Shown here piece by piece: positions 1 to 4,608 of a stretch of 6,767 bases of DNA (positions are counted from its first letter, which is position 1; each line of letters starts with the position of its first letter). This DNA is from Paludibacteraceae bacterium (GTDB taxonomy: Bacteria; Bacteroidota; Bacteroidia; Bacteroidales; Paludibacteraceae). The notes beneath the pieces are model-generated. The model ran no database searches. It was not told where the DNA came from and saw only the letters and a list, made by a program, of their open reading frames with translations. A program made the position numbers and the translations under genes. The stretch is from the NCBI GenBank assembly GCA_017550055.1, contig JAFYMM010000356.1, positions 1-6,767 on the forward strand. Reading direction: 5' to 3'.

Positions 1-599
1 ACGCCACGGAGGTTTTCCATAGATACAGGTTGACCACCAGCAGTGTTGTTAGTTACAGTAACGATGATGAAAGGAATTTTGTCAGCGTTTTCAGCGAGGC
101 ATTTTTCCAATTTGTTGAGGTCAACGTTACCTTTGAAAGGCAATTCAAGTTGAGTGTTTTTAGCTTCGTCGATAGTGCAGTCAACTGCGAAAGCTTTACG
201 GCCTTCGATGTGACCTTTAGTAGTATCGAAGTGAGAGTTACCAGGAACGATGTCGCCTTCGTTTACGAGGTAAGAGAAGAGTACGTTTTCAGCTGCACGA
301 CCTTGGTGAGTAGGGATAATCCAGTCGAAACCAGTGATTTTAGTGATAGTTTCTTTGAGGTGGAAGAAAGAGCGAGCACCAGCATAAGCTTCGTCACCCA
401 TCATCATAGCTGCCCATTGACGGTCAGACATAGCACCAGTACCAGAGTCAGTGATACAGTCGATATAAACCATTTCAGATTTCAAGCCGAAGAGATTGTA
501 GTGAGCATCTTTAATCCATTGCTCACGTTCTGCGCGTGTTGATTTGCGAAGAGGCTCTACCATTTTAATTTTATAGGCCTCGGCGAAAGGTAGTTCCAT
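1..599 (-). CDS. tnaA: Tryptophanase (tryptophan indole-lyase), N-terminal part
   Basis: This is a PLP-dependent beta-eliminating lyase that would split L-tryptophan into indole, pyruvate and ammonia in the cytoplasm. The ATG is at 599, and 199 codons are present before the left edge cuts the gene; the family is about 460 residues, so the catalytic lysine lies outside. Seen in the translation: TDSGTGAMSD near residue 50, GDEAYAG at 68-74 (E70 fits the K+ site glutamate), THQGRAAE at 97-104 (Q99-G100-R101, PLP-phosphate loop), HFDTTKGH at 123-130, and NNTAGGQPVS at 184-193. D125 occupies the position that is Asp133 in E. coli tryptophanase but Thr124 in tyrosine phenol-lyase, which favours tryptophanase over its sister enzyme. 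The start is supported by a MELPFAE N-terminus like that of the Porphyromonas-type enzyme, and by a promoter and leader just upstream. No Shine-Dalgarno sequence is visible. It is codirectional with the V-ATPase genes but separated from them by a terminator. Confidence 0.93.
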   Translation of the reverse strand, partial: MELPFAEAYKIKMVEPLRKSTRAEREQWIKDAHYNLFGLKSEMVYIDCITDSGTGAMSDRQWAAMMMGDEAYAGARSFFHLKETITKITGFDWIIPTHQGRAAENVLFSYLVNEGDIVPGNSHFDTTKGHIEGRKAFAVDCTIDEAKNTQLELPFKGNVDLNKLEKCLAENADKIPFIIVTVTNNTAGGQPVSMENLRG

Positions 600-615
600 A
601 ATAGTGTAATTATTT

Positions 616-664
616 AATGATTAATGAATAGTGTTTAGTGATTAGCGATTAGTGTATAGTGACC
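616..664. repeat. Degenerate 7-bp tandem repeat in the tnaA leader
   Basis: Seven consecutive heptamers on the + strand keep register: aatgatt, aatgaat, agtgttt, agtgatt, agcgatt, agtgtat, agtgacc (consensus agtgatt). The array lies in the untranslated leader between the predicted transcription start and the tnaA ATG, and its last two units form one arm of the leader hairpin. Confidence 0.7.
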
Positions 665-681
665 GAAAGTTCACTATACAC
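652..681 (-). promoter_or_regulatory. Stem-loop in the tnaA leader
   Basis: A perfect 11-bp inverted repeat (652-662 with 671-681) has an 8-nt loop (663-670). It would lie within the first roughly 10-40 nt of the predicted tnaA transcript. The loop holds ACTTTC (minus strand, 670-665), which can also pair with GAAAGT (690-685), so an alternative weaker hairpin exists. A 5' hairpin like this could stabilise the mRNA or take part in regulation; the role is inference. No run of U follows, so it is not an intrinsic terminator. Confidence 0.6.
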
Positions 682-695
682 CACACTTTCAATGT

Positions 696-728
696 GCAAA
701 GATACAACTATTTTTTGGGATAAACAAA
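696..728 (-). promoter_or_regulatory. Bacteroidetes-type promoter of tnaA
   Basis: On the minus strand, TTTG (728-725) is followed by 20 nt and then TATCTTTGC (704-696). This matches the Bacteroidetes primary sigma consensus TTTG / TAnnTTTG at -33/-7. By the usual spacing, transcription would start near 688-691 and leave a leader of about 90 nt before the tnaA ATG. The motif match is seen directly; the start site is inferred. Confidence 0.82.
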
Positions 729-791
729 TAAAAAAGCAAAAAATATTTCTAAAGATTAAAGTAGAAAGTAGAATGCCTTATTTATATTTTG

Positions 792-861
792 TTATTCATT
801 GTTTGTTGACTATTGACTATTTCTTGTTGATGAGAGGAATGTGGAGTTAGGAATGGGGAAT
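792..861. repeat. Degenerate 7-bp periodic array
   Basis: Read in sevens from 792, the + strand gives ttattca, ttgtttg, ttgacta, ttgacta, tttcttg, ttgatga, gaggaat, gtggagt, taggaat, ggggaat. The register is kept through ten units, while the unit changes from a ttgacta-like to a ggaat-like sequence. Two units are identical (806-812 and 813-819). Confidence 0.55.
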
Positions 862-885
862 GGATTTGTTTTTTTTGTAGGTGAA

Positions 886-905
886 TACACAATGTGAGTG
901 TGTAT
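886..905. repeat. 20-bp direct repeat, copy 1 (pairs with 1036-1055)
   Basis: This copy and 1036-1055 agree at 19 of 20 positions. Each is itself a small imperfect palindrome; here the stem is 7 bp (885-891 with 899-905) around a 7-nt loop. Function unknown. Confidence 0.65.
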
Positions 906-912
906 GAAAAAT

Positions 913-944
913 GACTGTTTACTCCCTTTTGGTCGTGAACAGTC
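913..944. repeat. Imperfect 14-bp inverted repeat
   Basis: Two 14-nt arms (913-926 and 931-944) flank TTTT. The outer 7 bp are perfect (gactgtt/aacagtc). On the + strand 12 of 14 positions pair, counting one G-U. On the minus strand the arm is followed by ATTTTT, so a weak terminator in that direction is conceivable, but the stem is poor. Confidence 0.4.
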
Positions 945-1035
945 TGACGCTCAACAAAATAAATAAATTTCTTTTGTTTTCGCTAAAATGACTGTTTTCT
1001 TGCTTGCAGGTTGCTTGAGGGTATTTAGAGGGTAG

Positions 1036-1055
1036 TACACAATGAGAGTGTGTAT
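1036..1055. repeat. 20-bp direct repeat, copy 2 (pairs with 886-905)
   Basis: Second copy, 150 bp from the first, with a single difference in the loop region. A 6-bp stem (1036-1041 with 1049-1054) can form. The pair, with the 13-bp repeat aaaatgactgttt at 908-920 and 985-997, suggests a local duplication or paired binding sites; neither is shown. Confidence 0.65.
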
Positions 1056-1163
1056 TTGTCGGTGTATTTTTATGTAATCTGATAAAGTTCGGATATGTGT
1101 TGTGGTTTGAGTGTAATTCTACGATAAGTGCTATTGTGTTGATTTGTTAGAGGAGAAAAAATG

Positions 1164-1196
1164 AAAAAAGGCATCTCGGATGGAGATGCCTTTTTA
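1164..1196 (-). terminator. Intrinsic terminator of the V-ATPase operon
   Basis: A perfect 8-bp GC-containing stem (1170-1177 with 1183-1190) has a 5-nt loop and is flanked by A and T tracts that extend the helix. On the minus strand the hairpin starts about 25 nt after the subunit K stop codon and is followed by a run of T, the classic rho-independent arrangement. The flanking A-run means it could also work on the opposite strand. It separates the ATPase operon from tnaA. Confidence 0.92.
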
Positions 1197-1214
1197 ATTA
1201 TTTGTTTCTTGTTA

Positions 1215-1625
1215 TTAGATCATCAATGCTGCAACGAGAGCCAAGATAGCATAGAACTCAGGGAGCGCAGCGTAGATCATTGTGTTAGTTTGTACGTCGT
1301 GGCCTTGAGCGATGCCTTGGATACCGTTAGCACAAACTTGACCTTGACGGATAGCAGAGTAGAGACATACTACACCTACAGCCAAACCTACTGCGAAGTG
1401 CATGTAGCCAAGACCTTCTGTGCCCCACATAAGAAATGCTACGAAACCGTAGAGACCTTGTGTTGCTGGCATGGCTGAAAGAATCATGTAAGATGATGAT
1501 TTACCTGGATTTTTTTTCAATGCGCCTTCTGCAGCATTACCTGCGATTGTTGTTCCAATTGATGAACCGATACCTGCCAAGCCTAACATGAGGGCAAGGC
1601 CAAGATAACCTAAGATTTGTTCCAT
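1215..1625 (-). CDS. atpK: V-type ATP synthase subunit K (proteolipid, c-ring)
   Basis: A 136-residue membrane proteolipid that forms the rotating ion-carrying ring of the V-ATPase membrane sector. The sequence shows four hydrophobic segments (about 5-27, 45-67, 73-95, 115-136), i.e. two fused hairpins as in bacterial V-type K rather than the one-hairpin F-type c. Glycine-rich helix 1 (LGLAGIGSSIGTTIAG) is typical. PATQGLYGF at 53-61, RQGQV at 93-97 and LPEFYAIL at 121-128 align with the ligand segments of Enterococcus hirae NtpK: T55, Q56, Q94 and the essential carboxylate E123 match its Thr64, Gln65, Gln110 and Glu139. That pattern suggests Na+ coupling, by inference. It is the last gene of the operon, followed by a strong terminator. 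The upstream region is AT-rich without Shine-Dalgarno. Confidence 0.96.
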   Translation of the reverse strand: MEQILGYLGLALMLGLAGIGSSIGTTIAGNAAEGALKKNPGKSSSYMILSAMPATQGLYGFVAFLMWGTEGLGYMHFAVGLAVGVVCLYSAIRQGQVCANGIQGIAQGHDVQTNTMIYAALPEFYAILALVAALMI

Positions 1626-1703
1626 AATTTTTGAAATGTTTTAATTGTTAATAATTTATTTGATTTTTGATTTTATTCACTTTGTTTGTGTCGACTGTCA
1701 ATG

Positions 1704-1766
1704 GTCTTTTTTTTCGACCTTTTGGTTGAGTGGATGCACGAGCCGCACGTCCCTACTATTGACTAT
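1704..1766. repeat. Dispersed palindromic element, copy 1 (K-I gap)
   Basis: This segment is shared with 3738-3796: GTC, a T-run, CGACC, a short loop, GGT(T/C)GA, then arms around ACGAGCCG(C/T)ACGTCCCT, and a heptamer tail based on ACTATTG. The last 29 bp match copy 2 at 26 positions. The hairpins are degraded here relative to copy 2. The element ends 2 bp from the subunit I stop codon (1769-1771) and its heptamer tail runs into it. It looks like a REP-like or miniature mobile element; identity unknown. Confidence 0.7.
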
Positions 1767-1768
1767 TG

Positions 1769-3643
1769 TCAGTTGACTTTTTTTGCAAATGGTGCATATT
1801 TTTCGCCTTTGCCTTCGTAGCCTGCGTTTTTGAAGTATTCGACGAAGGTGAGACGCAATGGGTGAACGAATGCGCCGAGTGCAGACATGACGAGGTTGAG
1901 CGTGTGGCCAAGGATGAGGATTACGATGAAGCCCGCCCATGAGCCGATACCTGGATTTGTGCCGAGTATCATTGCTCCTAAGTCGTTGAATGCGCTACCG
2001 AGCATACCACCTGCAAGACCGAGTGCGTAGAGACGGATGTAGCTCAATATGTCGCCAAGAAGACCTGTTGCCATATTGTAGGTGTCCCAAAGTCCTGCTC
2101 CGATGTTGATGAGTGGATTGCGTTTAGGGTCGTTGAAAATATAGATGCCGAGAGCAGAGATTGCTCCGATGGCAATGAGTGCATATTTAGCAACGTCGAC
2201 AGACAAGAATTTGCCCATAGAGAGCATAACGACTATCAATCCGCCCAAGATGAGCAAAAGCCAACCCCAATTGCTGAGATTTTGCATGAATCCATAGCGT
2301 TTGGTGTAGCCTACGGCCTTGATAATCATTGCAAGACAGATGTGGAACACACCGATGCCGAGGGCAAGTATCATCTGAATGTCGAAGCCTGTGTCGCCGA
2401 ATTTGCCTGTAATCATGAGGTCTTTGCAACCTTGTGGCACCCAATCGAGCGTTGTTAGACTCACGCCAAAGGCTGTGCCGAGGAGGAGACCGATTACGGT
2501 AGTGGCAGCACCAAGCACCATGATGATAGAGCCGAGGCCGTCGAACATTTCGATCTTAACTTTGCCTGATTTGACAGCCCAACCAAAGAGCAATAAGAGC
2601 ACACCATAGCCACCATCGCCCATACACATGGCGAAGAAGAGTAAGAAGAAAGGTGCAAGCACTGGAGTTGGGTCAAATTCCTGATAGACTGGCATACCAT
2701 ACATGCCAGTGAGTGGCTCGAAGAGGCGAGTGAAGGCATTGTTGCGGAGCTTGATAGGCACATTGTCCTCATCGGTTGGCTCGGCAGATTCGTAATATAC
2801 GCCCTCTTCTTTGAGCATAGTTTCGAGATTGTCAATCAAATCGGTAGGGCAATAGCCTTCGAGAATCATGACAGTGTCATCAGCTGCACGGCGAGTATTG
2901 ATATGCACTTTGTCGATGTCGATTACCTCGCTCACTTGGAGAGTGAGATGTTTGAGATTTTCGAGGTTTGCGACAGCGAAATCACGAATTTCAGCTTTTT
3001 TAGCGTCGTAGTTGGCTTGCGCTTGATTGAGAGCGGTTTCCAACTCTTTAGAGCCAGACTCGCTCATTTCGAAGCGTTCAGCTTCGATGTCGGTAATAGG
3101 CTCTTTGGTTACAGTCACGAAATATGTAGTATTTGTGCTGTTGTTGATGATGAAAGCGTTGTACATCTCTTCCCATTCAGGGTTGTAGATGCGAGATGCA
3201 CAAGTGTAGAATCCAATCTTGAAACCAGCATCGGCAAGACGCGCAAGTTGTAGGGCAGAGTAGTCGCCCCAAGGAGCCATGCGTTGTTGCTCGCGTTCGG
3301 CAGTCACTACGTCTTGGCGTAGAGCTTCAGCTTCGGCTTGCTTTTTCTCGAATTGTTCGAGAAGAGTCAATCCATCTGAAATAGAAAGACTTGCCGCAGG
3401 AGCCAACACGAGAGGAGAGGCGTCATTGACCGAATTATACGCATTGATGAGAGCAGAGGCTGTTTCGATTTGTTTGTCGATACGAGCCTGTAGAGCAATC
3501 TTTTCGCGTATAAGTTCGAGATTGGCATCACCTTCTTCCAAAGTGGCCACGTGCAAAACTCCGACATTTCTCAATTTTTCGAGAAATGCGTCGTATTGTG
3601 CGTGAAACACAAGGAAGTCGTATTTAGTCATTTTTGTTATCAT
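1769..3643 (-). CDS. atpI: V-type ATP synthase subunit I (membrane stator 'a' subunit)
   Basis: A 624-residue subunit that anchors the stator and provides the ion half-channels beside the K ring. The N-terminal half (about 1-300) is soluble, with charged, coiled-coil-prone stretches around 35-65, 95-125 and 195-220. The C-terminal half has about seven hydrophobic segments (roughly 327-355, 370-396, 422-444, 458-477, 484-503, 527-560, 567-592). Family motifs seen: EPLTGMYGMP near 309-318, FDPTP at 323-327, MGDGGYG at 341-347, ILSYIRLYALGLAG at 532-545 with R537 as the conserved arginine expected to face the ring glutamate, and GAFVHPLRLTFVEYF at 590-604. Two ATGs (3643 and 3631) are possible; the longer MITKMTKYDF start is preferred because relatives commonly begin MI-K-M. 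It lies between D and K, with repeat-filled gaps of 149 and 143 bp. Confidence 0.96.
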   Translation of the reverse strand: MITKMTKYDFLVFHAQYDAFLEKLRNVGVLHVATLEEGDANLELIREKIALQARIDKQIETASALINAYNSVNDASPLVLAPAASLSISDGLTLLEQFEKKQAEAEALRQDVVTAEREQQRMAPWGDYSALQLARLADAGFKIGFYTCASRIYNPEWEEMYNAFIINNSTNTTYFVTVTKEPITDIEAERFEMSESGSKELETALNQAQANYDAKKAEIRDFAVANLENLKHLTLQVSEVIDIDKVHINTRRAADDTVMILEGYCPTDLIDNLETMLKEEGVYYESAEPTDEDNVPIKLRNNAFTRLFEPLTGMYGMPVYQEFDPTPVLAPFFLLFFAMCMGDGGYGVLLLLFGWAVKSGKVKIEMFDGLGSIIMVLGAATTVIGLLLGTAFGVSLTTLDWVPQGCKDLMITGKFGDTGFDIQMILALGIGVFHICLAMIIKAVGYTKRYGFMQNLSNWGWLLLILGGLIVVMLSMGKFLSVDVAKYALIAIGAISALGIYIFNDPKRNPLINIGAGLWDTYNMATGLLGDILSYIRLYALGLAGGMLGSAFNDLGAMILGTNPGIGSWAGFIVILILGHTLNLVMSALGAFVHPLRLTFVEYFKNAGYEGKGEKYAPFAKKVN

Positions 3644-3651
3644 ACTATTAA

Positions 3652-3679
3652 AGTTGAGAGTTGAGAGTTGAGAGTTAAG
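3652..3679. repeat. 7-bp tandem repeat (AGTTGAG)4 upstream of atpI
   Basis: Three perfect copies of agttgag (3652-3672) are followed by agttaag (3673-3679). The array begins about 9 bp upstream of the atpI ATG, so it lies in the translation-initiation region. On the coding strand the unit reads CTCAACT. Confidence 0.85.
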
Positions 3680-3737
3680 TGTTTTTCCATGCGGAAATAC
3701 ACAGTACTCTATACACTAAACTATGTTTTAGTCTACA

Positions 3738-3796
3738 GTCTTTTTCGACCTTCGGTCGATCGGACGTACGAGCCGTACGTCCCTACTGTTGTCTAT
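3738..3796. repeat. Dispersed palindromic element, copy 2 (I-D gap)
   Basis: This is the better-preserved copy of the element at 1704-1766. It contains two perfect hairpins: 6 bp with loop TTC (3745-3750 / 3754-3759) and 9 bp with loop AGC (3762-3770 / 3774-3782). The heptamer-like tail (actgttg, tctatgc) overlaps the subunit D stop codon (3793-3795). On the minus (transcribed) strand the hairpins are followed by A residues, not T, so they do not form an intrinsic terminator. They could still stabilise an mRNA 3' end or processing site within the operon. Confidence 0.75.
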
Positions 3797-4392
3797 GCAT
3801 TTTGTTCTGCTTCTCGTTTGGCTTTTACGATTTTTTGTGAAGATTTAGAGAGGTTTTCTTCATCTTCCATGAATCGTTTGATTTTGCGAATAGCGTCCTC
3901 ATAGCCTGGGATTTGTACTTTCTCAAAGAGATTCACCTTTTGAGTAGTCTTTTTACGGGCATATTCGAGGAGTTGCAATTTTTGAGCGCAGAATTCACGT
4001 TCGATACCAACTTGAGCCAAATTTTTGAGTTCAGAGAGTCCGTCGGCATACCATTTAGGTGCGCTGAAGACACTGAATGGCTTGGTTTGGTATATTACAT
4101 CTTTGAGAACGGGTATGCGTACGCCAGCAATCTTTTTAATCTCCATTTCTACGTTTTCGACAACGAGGAGAGAGGTGTCGAATTCACCCCAAAGAGCGAG
4201 CATTTTGTCGTAAGAAGCAATGCGATTTTCGAGTTCTTGTTCGAGACGAACGATTTCGTCCTTCGCACGTTTCACTTCGAGACGCAAGGCACTCTCTTTG
4301 TTTTTGATTGTAGGCAATGCACGCACACGCATTTTCAAGTTCTTTTCGAGCCCTTGAAGCGATGTTTTGTTATATTGAAATGAGATTGCCAT
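3793..4392 (-). CDS. atpD: V-type ATP synthase subunit D (central rotor stalk)
   Basis: A 199-residue cytoplasmic protein that forms the central shaft transmitting rotation between the A/B head and the membrane ring. It starts MAISFQYNKTSLQGLEKNLK, where the family's conserved N-terminal helix is expected. Heptad-like charged helices at about 10-75 and 155-195 fit the long antiparallel coiled coil, and the middle (about 95-150) carries the variable globular part. The length is usual for the family (about 200). The ATG at 4392 follows an AT-rich stretch and a TGAGGAG repeat array. The position between B and I is the normal Bacteroidetes order. The stop codon lies inside the palindromic element at 3738-3796, so the last codons may be shaped by that element. 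This V-ATPase D should not be confused with F-type atpD (beta). Confidence 0.94.
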   Translation of the reverse strand: MAISFQYNKTSLQGLEKNLKMRVRALPTIKNKESALRLEVKRAKDEIVRLEQELENRIASYDKMLALWGEFDTSLLVVENVEMEIKKIAGVRIPVLKDVIYQTKPFSVFSAPKWYADGLSELKNLAQVGIEREFCAQKLQLLEYARKKTTQKVNLFEKVQIPGYEDAIRKIKRFMEDEENLSKSSQKIVKAKREAEQNA

Positions 4393-4400
4393 ATAATTAA

Positions 4401-4428
4401 TGAGGAGTGAGGAGTGAGGAGTGAGGAG
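4401..4428. repeat. Perfect 7-bp tandem repeat (TGAGGAG)4 upstream of atpD
   Basis: Four identical tgaggag units in a row, starting 9 bp upstream of the subunit D ATG, in the same relative position as the AGTTGAG array upstream of atpI. On the coding strand the unit reads CTCCTCA. That strand lacks a GGAGG-type Shine-Dalgarno (the purine-rich strand is the non-coding one), so it is not a ribosome-binding site. Confidence 0.9.
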
Positions 4429-4469
4429 TTAATCCTACTCGGCTCAGCCTCGTTTATTTTTTTGTTTTT

Positions 4470-4493
4470 TAGACATAATGACATAAGAACATA
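4470..4493. repeat. 8-bp periodic TGTC repeat, D-B gap
   Basis: On the minus strand: TGTTCTTA, TGTCATTA, TGTCTAAA, an 8-bp period. It closely resembles the block at 5943-5965 next to the atpB start (TGTTCTCA, TGTTTTCA, TGTCTAAA). Function unknown. Confidence 0.55.
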
Positions 4494-4548
4494 TTTTCTC
4501 TTTACATAATGGTTTTGCTTTTTACTTCGTAAAAATCTTGACATTAAT

Positions 4549-4582
4549 GACATATTTAATAAATGTAACTTAGAAATATGTC
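4549..4582. repeat. Inverted repeat downstream of atpB
   Basis: A 9-bp perfect inverted repeat (4549-4557 with 4574-4582) with a 16-nt loop, 27 bp past the atpB stop codon. The stem is AT-rich and no T-tract follows on the transcribed strand, so it is at best a weak RNA structure. The adjoining 4579-4602 has TGTC units with a spacing of about 8 bp. Confidence 0.45.
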
Positions 4583-4608
4583 TTTTTGTCATTCTGTCTT
4601 CTAAAAAA

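Larger units (their letters stand above)
705..1160. other. Intergenic spacer between tnaA promoter and V-ATPase terminator
   Basis: About 450 bp without a convincing gene. It holds the upstream part of the tnaA promoter, a degenerate heptamer array (about 792-861), two copies of a 20-bp direct repeat (886-905 and 1036-1055), two copies of a 13-bp direct repeat (908-920 and 985-997) and an imperfect inverted repeat (913-944). The only listed reading frame in this stretch, a 63-residue one at 659-850 on the + strand, is made of repeat DNA and matches nothing I recognise. No second match to the Bacteroidetes promoter consensus was found by eye. A small RNA cannot be excluded. Confidence 0.6.

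Noticed and set aside
30..542. 170-residue + strand reading frame at the left edge
   Set aside because: Antisense shadow of tnaA, whose minus-strand translation matches tryptophanase throughout.
1..599. Tyrosine phenol-lyase instead of tryptophanase
   Set aside because: The active-site position that is Thr124 in tyrosine phenol-lyase is Asp (D125) here, as in tryptophanase. The His/Phe discriminator lies outside the window, so a small doubt remains.
652..690. H-type pseudoknot in the tnaA leader
   Set aside because: The pairing is possible on paper, but the connecting loops (3 and 2 nt) look too short to span 11-bp and 6-bp stems; alternative hairpins are the safer reading.
659..850. 63-residue + strand reading frame
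   Set aside because: It is built from the leader hairpin, the tnaA promoter and heptamer DNA; no recognisable protein features.
1161..1478. 105-residue + strand reading frame preceded by AGAGGAG
   Set aside because: Its start lies in the terminator hairpin and the rest is antisense to subunit K; the purine-rich stretch is not meaningful in an organism of this type.
3738..3796. Intrinsic terminator between D and I
   Set aside because: The hairpins are strong, but on the transcribed strand they are followed by A residues and the T-run is on the wrong side.
3652..4428. CRISPR array
   Set aside because: The repeats are 7 bp, contiguous and without spacers.
4335..4592. 85-residue minus-strand reading frame in the B-D gap
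   Set aside because: It runs through tandem repeats and overlaps the start of subunit D in another frame; basic low-complexity product, no family resemblance.
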